A stretch of 64,000 bases of DNA from Orlajensenia leifsoniae (GTDB lineage Bacteria > Actinomycetota > Actinomycetes > Actinomycetales > Microbacteriaceae), in contig NZ_SPQZ01000003.1 of NCBI RefSeq assembly GCF_004570845.1, forward strand, positions 310,001-374,000. Direction: 5' to 3'. The position numbers were made by a program, and so were the translations under genes. Positions 16,140-23,643 of this stretch are shown here, in pieces (position 1 is the stretch's first letter; each line of letters starts with the position of its first letter). The notes under the pieces are model-generated. The model worked only from the letters and a program-made list of their open reading frames with translations, was not told where the DNA came from and searched no databases.

Positions 16140-17320
16140 GCGCGCGACCTCTCTGGGTTGGTGGGGGTGTGAACGGATGCGGTACGGGCGGATGCCGCAA
16201 GCGAGTCGTACAGCGCGTCGATGCGGCCGAGCGTCGCGTCGATCTCGATGGGGCCGACTCCCCCGACGAGGATCTCGCGCAGCACAGCGGAGGCGTGCGA
16301 CTGGAACGGGATGTAGCCGGCCACTCGCGGACGCACCCACGCGTCGGCCATGGTGCGCCGGGTGCGCCGGTAGAAGTCTCCGGATGCCGTATTCACGCCG
16401 TCATCCGCCCACGCACTCGCCAGGCTCGGCTGGCCCGCGTTCTGCGGGATGAAGCCGGCCTGCGTCGCCGGGTCGAAGAGCCCCGCGAGGTGCGCGATGA
16501 GGGCGGCATCCGGAACGCTCCGTCGGGTGATGGCGATGCCGGTTCCACCGATGGTCGATCCGCGGCGCCCGCCCGCGGCGACGCTCGGCGCCTCGGCGAA
16601 GCGCAGCGCCCCGGGGCCCGACGCGTAGTTCACGTAGCCGTAGACCAGCGGGATGTAGGCGATGTCGCCGACCGACCGCATCCGTTCGAGGAGACCGATC
16701 GGGTTGAGCAGGGCGGATGCCTCCGGCGACCTGGCCGCGAGCTCGGCCAGCAGCGCGACGGCCTCGCGGCCCGTCGCCCGCGACACGAACCCTGCACCGG
16801 GCAGCACGGCCGGCTCCTCGCCGAGCGCGACGCACACCGAGGCGAAGCTGAGCAGAGCGTGCGGGCCCGCCAGGCTGAGCGCCACGGGAACCTCGGCGGC
16901 GAGAGCCACGACCTCGGGCCACGTGGCCGGGGCGGCCTCGACCAGGTCGGGCCGGAACACGGCCACCTGGGTCGCGGCATCCAGCGGCAACGCCCAGGCT
17001 CTGCCGTCGACGACGTAGGAGCTGAAGCTCGGGCCGACGCAGCCGGCCTCGAGCGCGTCGAGCAGGCCGGCGTCGAACACCTCGTCGACGGGCCTGATCG
17101 CGTCGGCTGCGACGGCGTCGCCCAGGTGCGGATGATCGAGCACGATCACGTCGTAGCGTGCGGCCAGCTCCTCGATGGGGGCCGATTCGAATCCCTCGAG
17201 CGGATGCGCGTCCCACTCGATGAGGACTCCTCCCCGCTGCGAAGTGGCATCGACCGCAGCCCGCTCCAGGGCGAGCCGCCCGCGCGGGTGGTCCCAGGTG
17301 AGGCCGCGGTACTGCGCCAT
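16136..17320 (-). CDS. Signal-less solute-binding-protein-like protein (cytoplasmic)
   Basis: 394 residues resembling family 1 extracellular sugar-binding proteins (middle: GRAWALPLDAATQVAVFRPDLVE...TWPEVVALAAEVP; C-terminal: GSTIGGTGIAITRRS...FIPQNAGQPS). It has neither a signal peptide nor a lipobox: the N-terminus reads MAQYRGLTWDHPRG. A cytoplasmic ligand-binding or enzymatic role is therefore likely. It lies between, and is coupled to, the CoA-transferase (TGATG) and the enoyl-CoA hydratase (ATGA). I recognise the RGLTWDHPRG N-terminus as recurring next to CaiB/BaiF genes but know of no assigned function. A GTG three bases upstream is an alternative start. Confidence 0.75.
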   Translation of the reverse strand: MAQYRGLTWDHPRGRLALERAAVDATSQRGGVLIEWDAHPLEGFESAPIEELAARYDVIVLDHPHLGDAVAADAIRPVDEVFDAGLLDALEAGCVGPSFSSYVVDGRAWALPLDAATQVAVFRPDLVEAAPATWPEVVALAAEVPVALSLAGPHALLSFASVCVALGEEPAVLPGAGFVSRATGREAVALLAELAARSPEASALLNPIGLLERMRSVGDIAYIPLVYGYVNYASGPGALRFAEAPSVAAGGRRGSTIGGTGIAITRRSVPDAALIAHLAGLFDPATQAGFIPQNAGQPSLASAWADDGVNTASGDFYRRTRRTMADAWVRPRVAGYIPFQSHASAVLREILVGGVGPIEIDATLGRIDALYDSLAASARTASVHTPTNPERSRA

Positions 17321-18612
17321 CACGCTGGTACGACGGGCGCCGGCTCGGCGGGCGCGGGCGCAGTCGCGGGCGACGGGGAGGCCGCATCGGGAACGGCATC
17401 CGTCGCCACGGCCGGTGTCGCAGCAGCAGCCCCGCTTCCCAGCAGTGCCTCGATGCTCTCGCCACTGAAGCCGGCCTCCGCCAGAACCTCGCGGGTGTGC
17501 TCCCCGACGAGCGGCGCACCGCGGTAGAGCCGGGGCGGGGTCTTGGAGAACTTGTACGGGAAGCCGGGCGTCTTCACGTGACCCTCGGTGGGGTGGTCGT
17601 ACTCGATGAAGGTGCCGTTGTGGGCGATCTGGGGGTCGTCGACGAGCTCCTGGTAGCCGAGCACGGGTCCGATCCAGATTCCGGCGGCGCCCAGGGTCTC
17701 GATCCAGTAGCCGGCCGGCTTCTCCCGGAGCTTCGCAGCGGTCTTCGCGTGGATCTCGTCGCGGCGCGTCCAGCCCTCCACCTCGCTGTTCCAGCCCTCG
17801 AAGGCCGGCTCGTCGATGAGGCGTCCGAGCTCGTGCAGGTCGGCGAACGCCAGTGCGACGTAGCCGTCGCTGGTGGCGAAGACCCCGTACGGCGCCCGGA
17901 TGTAGACGTGGGCGTGCGGCTCGGCTGAGCGCTCCTGGGTCTTCTTGCCGACGGTGAACACCGACAGCTCCTGCATCTGCAACGTGGTGAGAGCGTCGAG
18001 CATGTTGACCGTCACGAACTGGCCCTCGCCCGTGCGCTCCCGGTGCAGCAGAGCGGCGAGAACGCCCTCGAAGGCCGTGGACGCCGTGATCGCGTCGGCC
18101 AGGTATTGGCCGGCAGGCGACGGCTCGTCGCCGTGGCGACCGGCGGAGAGCATCGCCCCCGACATCGCCTGCAGCAGCAAGTCTTGACCCGGGCGGTCGC
18201 GATACGGGCCGTCCTCGCCGTAGCCCGAGATCGACACGTAGACGATCGAGGGGTTCACCGCCCGCAGCGACTCGTAGTCGACGCCGAGTCGGGCTGCGAC
18301 TCCGGGGCGGTAGTTCTGTAGGAAGACGTCGGCTCCGCGCACCAGCTCGCGCAGGGCTTCCGCTCCGTCGGTGCTCTTCAGGTCGAGCGCCACCGAGCGC
18401 TTGTTGCGGTTGAGGGAGAGGAACGACACGTTGATCTCGTTGCCCGCCGCCCCGCCTGCGGCAGCGTGACGCTGCCATTCGCCGCTGGTCGGCTCCACCT
18501 TGATCACGTCGGCTCCGAGGTCGCCGAGCCGCTGCGCCGCGAAGGGCCCGGCCATGGCGATGGAGCAGTCGATGACGCGGTAGCCCGCCAGCACTCCGGT
18601 GGTCTCGGTCAC
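17320..18612 (-). CDS. CaiB/BaiF-family (class III) CoA-transferase
   Basis: 430 residues. N-terminal CoA-binding LAGYRVIDCSIAMAGPFAAQ...DLGADVIKVEP, KRSVALDLKS, and DVFLQNYRPG are typical. The catalytic Asp aligns with Asp183 in YLADAITAST, upstream of LLHRERTGEGQ, by comparison with formyl-CoA transferase. The last 45 or so residues are an Ala/Pro/Thr-rich low-complexity tail that is not part of the family fold. It moves CoA between carboxylates, here probably activating a sugar-derived or other hydroxy acid for the hydratase. ATG 18612 overlaps the Gfo/Idh stop (ATGA). Confidence 0.9.
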   Translation of the reverse strand: MTETTGVLAGYRVIDCSIAMAGPFAAQRLGDLGADVIKVEPTSGEWQRHAAAGGAAGNEINVSFLSLNRNKRSVALDLKSTDGAEALRELVRGADVFLQNYRPGVAARLGVDYESLRAVNPSIVYVSISGYGEDGPYRDRPGQDLLLQAMSGAMLSAGRHGDEPSPAGQYLADAITASTAFEGVLAALLHRERTGEGQFVTVNMLDALTTLQMQELSVFTVGKKTQERSAEPHAHVYIRAPYGVFATSDGYVALAFADLHELGRLIDEPAFEGWNSEVEGWTRRDEIHAKTAAKLREKPAGYWIETLGAAGIWIGPVLGYQELVDDPQIAHNGTFIEYDHPTEGHVKTPGFPYKFSKTPPRLYRGAPLVGEHTREVLAEAGFSGESIEALLGSGAAAATPAVATDAVPDAASPSPATAPAPAEPAPVVPA

Positions 18613-19682
18613 GGGGTCTCCCTGTCGTCGTCGTGCACGAGCACCTCGGCGCCGCCGCCAGCCGCGCTGCGCAGCATGGCGTCGATGAGCTCAACGGAGC
18701 GTGCTGCCACCTCGGCGTCGGAGTTGTTCTCGGTGCTCGCTCCGGTGATGAGGTCGATGAAGCGGTTCGGCGGCACGATGCACTCGTAGGCTCCGGAGCC
18801 GGGCGGCACGTCGAGGTCGAACTTCTGCCCGTCGTAGCGGTGCAGCGACATGCGCTCCCGCTCGGTGTCGAGCAGCAGCACGCCCTCGGTGCCGAAGATG
18901 CGGATGTCGACCTGGTACGGATCGCCGTCCGGAACCGTCGCAGCACCCGACAACGACCCGAGTGCGCCGTTGTCGAAGGTGATGACAGCAGCGTTGAAGA
19001 GGTCGACCGCCGCTCCCCCGGTCGACACCTTCGCCATGACGGATGCCGCCCGCAGTCCGCTCAGCCAGAACAGCAGGGCGCTCGAGTGCGTCACCTGCCC
19101 GTGGGCGTAGCCGCCGCCGTGGGCCGGCGACTGCCAGGTCGACGGGTCGGGACCGCTGGTCTGCGAATCCCAGAGCGCCCGGATGTGGTTGGTGTCGCCG
19201 GCGAACAGGCCCCGGGTCGGGGAGGCCATGTGGCAGAGCACGTGCTGGACGGTGCCCAAGTGGCCGGCATCGACGAGCCGCTTGGCCTCGATCGTGAACG
19301 GCTTGTAGTTCCAGCCGTAGGGCGCCAGGAAGTGCACGCCGGCGGCCGTCACGCGGTCGGCGAGATCCCATCCCTGCGACGCGTTGAGCGTCACGGGCTT
19401 CTCGACCAGAACGTGCAGGCCGCGGTCGATGGCCGCAGCCGCCTGGGCGTAGTGCAGGTCGTGAGGGGTCGAGACGACGACGGCGTCGAGGCCGGCGTCG
19501 AGCAGCTCCGAGTAGTGGGTGGTGGCCATGCCGAAGCCGAACTGGTCGCGCACGGCGCCGAGTTCGGGCCCGATGCCGCAGACTCCGACGAGCTCGACGT
19601 CGTCGCGGCCCGCGAAGATCGGGAAGTGGTTGCTGGTGGCCCACCAGCCGGCGCCCACGGCGCCGAGGCGCACGCGGCTCAT
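18609..19682 (-). CDS. Gfo/Idh/MocA-family oxidoreductase
   Basis: 357 residues. An N-terminal Rossmann motif (VRLGAVGAGWWATSNHFP) binds NAD(P); VLVEKPVTLNASQG contains the conserved EKP lysine. The C-terminal domain is the usual alpha/beta dimer domain. Such enzymes oxidise sugars, inositols or aldonates at one hydroxyl. In this operon it is the best candidate for the entry dehydrogenase of the sugar. Start and stop both overlap neighbours by four bases. Confidence 0.88.
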   Translation of the reverse strand: MSRVRLGAVGAGWWATSNHFPIFAGRDDVELVGVCGIGPELGAVRDQFGFGMATTHYSELLDAGLDAVVVSTPHDLHYAQAAAAIDRGLHVLVEKPVTLNASQGWDLADRVTAAGVHFLAPYGWNYKPFTIEAKRLVDAGHLGTVQHVLCHMASPTRGLFAGDTNHIRALWDSQTSGPDPSTWQSPAHGGGYAHGQVTHSSALLFWLSGLRAASVMAKVSTGGAAVDLFNAAVITFDNGALGSLSGAATVPDGDPYQVDIRIFGTEGVLLLDTERERMSLHRYDGQKFDLDVPPGSGAYECIVPPNRFIDLITGASTENNSDAEVAARSVELIDAMLRSAAGGGAEVLVHDDDRETP

Positions 19683-20650
19683 CGGGCGTCACCCGGTGCC
19701 GGCGCCCAGCGTCGACGGCCGTCGATGACCTCCGACGAGACGAGGCCGCGGCGCTGCATCCGTTCGAGGTTCCCCGTGACGGGGAAGACCGCGTAGTCGA
19801 GGGCCTCGGCGTTCCACGGTCCGAGCCGCTCCCCCGCGGCCCGCACGAGTTCGAGGGTGGTCGCCGGGCCGGCGCTGCGGGCGAGTTCCTCCGCGAGCAC
19901 GGCGTCGATCAACTCGGTGTACTCCACGCTCTCGTCGAGGAACGCCGTGGCGTCCTCCCCCTCGTAGACCGGATAGTGCGCGGTGAGCACGAGATCGGCG
20001 TCGAGCGCCCGGAAGGCAGCGATCGAGGCGAGGTACGGGTCGACGTCGCGGTAGGTCGGCGGGAAGGCCGGCCGGCCGTCGGCGAAGGGAACCGTCGCTC
20101 CGAGGGTGGCGTCGCCGATGACCAGTGCGCGGTTCGACGGGTCGTGCACGGCGATGTGGCCGGGGCTGTGTCCGGGGACGTGCAGGATCGTGACGACGCG
20201 GTCGCCGAGATCGACCTGCTCCCCACCCGTGACGACCCTGTCGACGGGCACCAGGTCGGAGACCGAGCGCAGGTAGGCGGTGGTCTCGGCCGGGTCGTCG
20301 AACCCGTCGGTGTCGCGGAACTCGCCGTAGCGCACGTCGATGAGACGCTGCACGTCCTCGGTGAGATCGCGGTCGAGTTCGTGCACGAGCAGCTCGACGC
20401 CCGGGATCGCCGCCTTGAGCGCGCCGTTGCCGCCCGTGTGGTCGAAGTCGCAGTGCGTGTTGATCGCCCAGCGCACGGATGCCGGATCGATGCCGTTCGC
20501 GGCGAGGTACGGCAGCAGCGTCTCGGTGATCGACTCCCGGATGCCGGTGTCGACGAGGAGCGCGCCGGCGGGGCCGACGAGCAGGTGGAGTGCCACGAAG
20601 CGCTCGCCGAGCGGGGCCTCGATGCGGTGCAGGCCGGGGCGGATCAGCAT
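19679..20650 (-). CDS. MBL-fold metallohydrolase (candidate lactonase)
   Basis: 323 residues, metallo-beta-lactamase fold. The metal motif reads THCDFDHTGG (residues 65-74), so the second His of HxHxDH is replaced by Asp (H-x-D-x-D-H); this variant occurs in several MBL subfamilies and need not mean loss of function. Later ligands are in HVPGHSPGH and DATLGA. The C-terminal 80 residues are a winged-helix-like extension. In this operon hydrolysis of a sugar lactone is a reasonable role, as is a CoA-thioesterase. Four bases separate it from the enolase-family gene. Confidence 0.82.
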   Translation of the reverse strand: MLIRPGLHRIEAPLGERFVALHLLVGPAGALLVDTGIRESITETLLPYLAANGIDPASVRWAINTHCDFDHTGGNGALKAAIPGVELLVHELDRDLTEDVQRLIDVRYGEFRDTDGFDDPAETTAYLRSVSDLVPVDRVVTGGEQVDLGDRVVTILHVPGHSPGHIAVHDPSNRALVIGDATLGATVPFADGRPAFPPTYRDVDPYLASIAAFRALDADLVLTAHYPVYEGEDATAFLDESVEYTELIDAVLAEELARSAGPATTLELVRAAGERLGPWNAEALDYAVFPVTGNLERMQRRGLVSSEVIDGRRRWAPAPGDAR

Positions 20651-20654
20651 GGTG

Positions 20655-21806
20655 TCAGCGCTCCACGCCGTCCAGCACCAGACGGAGGCCGGCGCGCTCG
20701 GGGCGCACGTGCGGACCCGCCGGATCCGACCAGTCGGCCGTGCTGGCCGCGGCGGTGATGGCGTCGACGTCGATCGTGATGCCGGCGCCCGGGGCGTCGC
20801 TCAGCACGATGCCGCCGTCGGTGAACTGGTGGTCGACGTTGATGCCCGTGGCGAAGCGCACCCCCTGCACCTCGGTCGTGAGGTGGTTCGGGATGGCCGA
20901 CATGGCGTGCGCAACCGCCGGGTTGGCGTTGTAGCCCACCGGGCTCACCGGCAGGTCGCGGGAGGCGGCGACAGTGGCCAGGCGCAGCAGGTGCGTCACG
21001 CCCCAGACCGCTCCGGCCTGCACGACGTCGGGGGCTCCGGCGTCGAAGAGCGGGCGGAACTGCTCGACACCCGTGAGGTTCTCGCCTGTCGCCACGGCGG
21101 CGCGCACGGCGTTGCTCAGCCTGGCGTGGCCGACCGCGTCCCAGCGGCGCAGCGGCTCCTCCACCCAGAGCAGGTCGATCTGCTCCTCGAGGGTGCCGAT
21201 GTAGCGCACGGCCTGCTTCACCTGCCACGACTCGTTGGCGTCGAGCATGAGGCCGGGCTTGGAGGTGTTGCGGCGGAAGACGCCGTCGATGATGCGCAGA
21301 CGCCGCAGGTCGGCATCCGGATCGAACCCGCCCTTCAGCTTGCCGGCGACGTAGCCGCGATCGGCGAACTCGGAGTAGAAGGCCTCGAGCTGGCCGTCGT
21401 CGAGGGCGATGTCAAGCCCGGAGGCATAGGCCGGGATGAACCTGTCGCGTCCGCCGAGCAGGCGCCAGAGCGGTTCGCCGGCGGCCTTGGCCTTGATGTC
21501 CCACAGCGCGGCGTCGATGGTGGCGATGCCGCCATAGGTCGCGCCGGCGTGACCCGACTTGAAGACCTGGGCCAGCATCCGGTCGAAGAGCACCGAGACG
21601 CTGCGCGGATCCTCGCCCTCGATGGCCGGGAACAGGCGGGCGATGTCGGAGTGCGAGCCCATGCCGACGCCGGTGATGCCCTCGTCGGTGTCGATGAGCA
21701 GGATCGGGACGTCGGTGACGGCGTCGGTGATGTGGCCGTTGATGTCGCCGACGGCCCGATGCCATTCATGCCGGCTCGAGAGGGTGCGGTACCCGGTGAT
21801 CTTCAT
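20655..21806 (-). CDS. Mandelate racemase/enolase-superfamily protein, likely sugar-acid dehydratase
   Basis: 383 residues. Metal ligands Asp189 (LDANES), Glu216 (VEEPL) and Glu242 (GENLTG) are all visible, and the second-strand general base motif KLK (Lys156, Lys158) is present. The His/Asp dyad of the mandelate racemase subgroup is not evident: the seventh strand reads SPVGYNANP and the sixth VVQAGAVWG. So chemistry should start from the KxK side, as in some dehydratases and epimerases. In this operon it would make the 2-keto-3-deoxy acid for the XylX-like enzyme. ATG 21806 overlaps the permease stop (ATGA). Confidence 0.85.
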   Translation of the reverse strand: MKITGYRTLSSRHEWHRAVGDINGHITDAVTDVPILLIDTDEGITGVGMGSHSDIARLFPAIEGEDPRSVSVLFDRMLAQVFKSGHAGATYGGIATIDAALWDIKAKAAGEPLWRLLGGRDRFIPAYASGLDIALDDGQLEAFYSEFADRGYVAGKLKGGFDPDADLRRLRIIDGVFRRNTSKPGLMLDANESWQVKQAVRYIGTLEEQIDLLWVEEPLRRWDAVGHARLSNAVRAAVATGENLTGVEQFRPLFDAGAPDVVQAGAVWGVTHLLRLATVAASRDLPVSPVGYNANPAVAHAMSAIPNHLTTEVQGVRFATGINVDHQFTDGGIVLSDAPGAGITIDVDAITAAASTADWSDPAGPHVRPERAGLRLVLDGVER

Positions 21807-22705
21807 TCCTTCGTACCTCCGGCGGTCATGCCCTCCACGAGGAATCGTTGGGCGAAGAGGAAGATGATCAGGATCGGCGCCACCGAGAGCAAGGTGGCGA
21901 GGGCCAGGGTCGGCAGCTCGATCACGATGCTGGTGGCCGTGGTCGGGTTGAACGCCGGCACGTTGGCCAGCAGGTTCGACAGACCGACCTGCACGGGGAT
22001 CTTCTGCCCGCCGACCACGAGGAACGGCAGGAAGTAGTTGTTCCAGTTGGCCACGAAGCTGAAGAACCCGACGAGGGCGATCACCGGCGTGGCCAGGGGC
22101 ATCGCGACCTGCCCGAACACCCGCAGCTCCCCGGCGCCGTCGATGCGGGCAGCGTTCAGCAGGTCGCGCGAGACGGCCGTGGAGAAGTAGATGTAGGTGA
22201 GGTACACGCCGAACGGGAAGAACGAGAACGGCAGGATGACCGCGAGCGGGCTGCCGATCAGTCGCGCGGCGCTGAGCTCGAGGAAGATCGGCAGCACGAG
22301 CGCCGTGTTCGGGATGAGCATCACGATGAGGGTGGTGACCAGCAGCAGGCGGCGGCCCTTGAACTCGATGAGGGCGAGGGCGTAGCCGGCCGGGATGCTC
22401 ACGATGAGCGTGATCACCAGGGCGGAGAACGAGTAGAAGACCGAGTTGCCGATCCAGGTCGTGAACACTCCGCTGCCGAAGGCGAACAGCTGGTCCCAGT
22501 TCGCGGCCAGTTGGTCGAACGACCCGAAGCTGAACGGTCCGTCGAGCAGCAGTTGCGAGTTGCTCTTGGTCGGCGCGAGCACGAGCCAGACGATCGGCAG
22601 GATGAAGAAGGCTGCGAAGGTGATCAGCACGATGGCCACGAGGGCCCGGCCGATCCACTGACCCGGAGAGATGGCGCGGCGACGGCGCAGGGTGATGTCA
22701 CTCAC
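21803..22705 (-). CDS. Carbohydrate ABC transporter permease (MalG type)
   Basis: 300 residues, six membrane segments, with the EAA loop ISRDLLNAARIDGA-like NAARIDGAGELRVFGQVAMPLATP that contacts the ATPase. Partner of the MalF-type permease upstream, with which it overlaps by eight bases. No ATPase gene is in the operon; a shared MsiK-type ATPase encoded elsewhere is usual in actinobacteria. Confidence 0.92.
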   Translation of the reverse strand: MSDITLRRRRAISPGQWIGRALVAIVLITFAAFFILPIVWLVLAPTKSNSQLLLDGPFSFGSFDQLAANWDQLFAFGSGVFTTWIGNSVFYSFSALVITLIVSIPAGYALALIEFKGRRLLLVTTLIVMLIPNTALVLPIFLELSAARLIGSPLAVILPFSFFPFGVYLTYIYFSTAVSRDLLNAARIDGAGELRVFGQVAMPLATPVIALVGFFSFVANWNNYFLPFLVVGGQKIPVQVGLSNLLANVPAFNPTTATSIVIELPTLALATLLSVAPILIIFLFAQRFLVEGMTAGGTKE

Positions 22706-23642
22706 TGTCGAAGAGCCTTCCGCGGAAGATGAAGATGGTGGACAGGCCGAGTGCGACCACGAGCAGCACGATCGAGATCGCGGCGGAGCCGGAGAAGTCG
22801 TTCTGCCTGAAGGCGTAGAGGTAGGCCAGCTGGTTGAGGGAGTAGTCCTCGGGCACGACGTTCTTGGTGGCCTGGGCGAGGATCTTCGGCTCGACGAACA
22901 GCTGGGTTCCTGCGGCCAGCGACATGATGCCCATGTAGCTGATCCACTTGGTGAGCATCGGGAGCTGGATGTGCCAGGCGGTCTGCACGGGGCCCGCCCC
23001 GTCGATGCGGGCCGCCTCCATGATGTCGCCGCTGATGTTGTTCAGCGCTCCGTACATGATGACGATCCAGCCGCCGGCGCCGGCCCAGAAGGCGATGACG
23101 GTGAAGACCACGGGCAGGTTGCCCACGGCGACGACGCTCACCAGGGAGTCGTAGCCCATGCTCTTCAGCAGGGCGGAGACGGGGCTGACGCTCGGGTCGA
23201 GCACGAACAGCCAGAGCAGCACGCTGGAGGCTCCGGCGATGGCGCCGGGGATGTAGAACAGGAAGCGGGCTGCGTTGCCGAGCCAGCGCACGCGGACTGC
23301 GTGGACGATGAGCGCGAGGATCACCACGAAGATGATGAGGCTCACGAGCCAGTACACGACGTAGAGCGCGACGTGGGCGACGGCGGGGAGGAACCTGTAG
23401 TCGCCGAAGACCCTGACGAAGTTGTCGAAGCCGACGAAGGCGCCGTTGCGGGTGAAGGCGAGGTAGATGGCGTAGAGCGTCGGCAGGAGACCGAAGGCGA
23501 GCAGCAGCAGCGTGTAGCCGCTGACGAAGACGTAGCCGTAGCGTGACTGCCCCGCGTTCATCCGGCCGGCGCGCCGGCCCGCCGGGCGGCGCCGTCCCGT
23601 GGGGACGACGCCGGCCGGAGCCGGAGGAGCGGTGACGGTCAC
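22698..23642 (-). CDS. Carbohydrate ABC transporter permease (MalF type)
   Basis: 314 residues with a basic, Pro/Arg-rich cytoplasmic N-terminus followed by six membrane segments; the EAA loop reads MEAARIDGAGPVQTAWHIQLPML. The frame begins at GTG 23642, one base after the stop of the solute-binding protein, which suggests coupling, but no strong ribosome-binding site is seen there. ATG 23561 (Met28) is a possible shorter start. Confidence 0.88.
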   Translation of the reverse strand: MTVTAPPAPAGVVPTGRRRPAGRRAGRMNAGQSRYGYVFVSGYTLLLLAFGLLPTLYAIYLAFTRNGAFVGFDNFVRVFGDYRFLPAVAHVALYVVYWLVSLIIFVVILALIVHAVRVRWLGNAARFLFYIPGAIAGASSVLLWLFVLDPSVSPVSALLKSMGYDSLVSVVAVGNLPVVFTVIAFWAGAGGWIVIMYGALNNISGDIMEAARIDGAGPVQTAWHIQLPMLTKWISYMGIMSLAAGTQLFVEPKILAQATKNVVPEDYSLNQLAYLYAFRQNDFSGSAAISIVLLVVALGLSTIFIFRGRLFDSE

Positions 23643-23643
23643 G

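Noticed and set aside
16136-17320. SBP-like gene as part of a third ABC importer
   Set aside because: No signal peptide or lipobox, and no permease genes adjoin it; neighbours are CoA enzymes.
19679-20650. MBL gene as a pseudogene because of the altered metal motif
   Set aside because: Frame is intact, coupled to neighbours, and the HxDxDH variant is seen in working MBL subfamilies.
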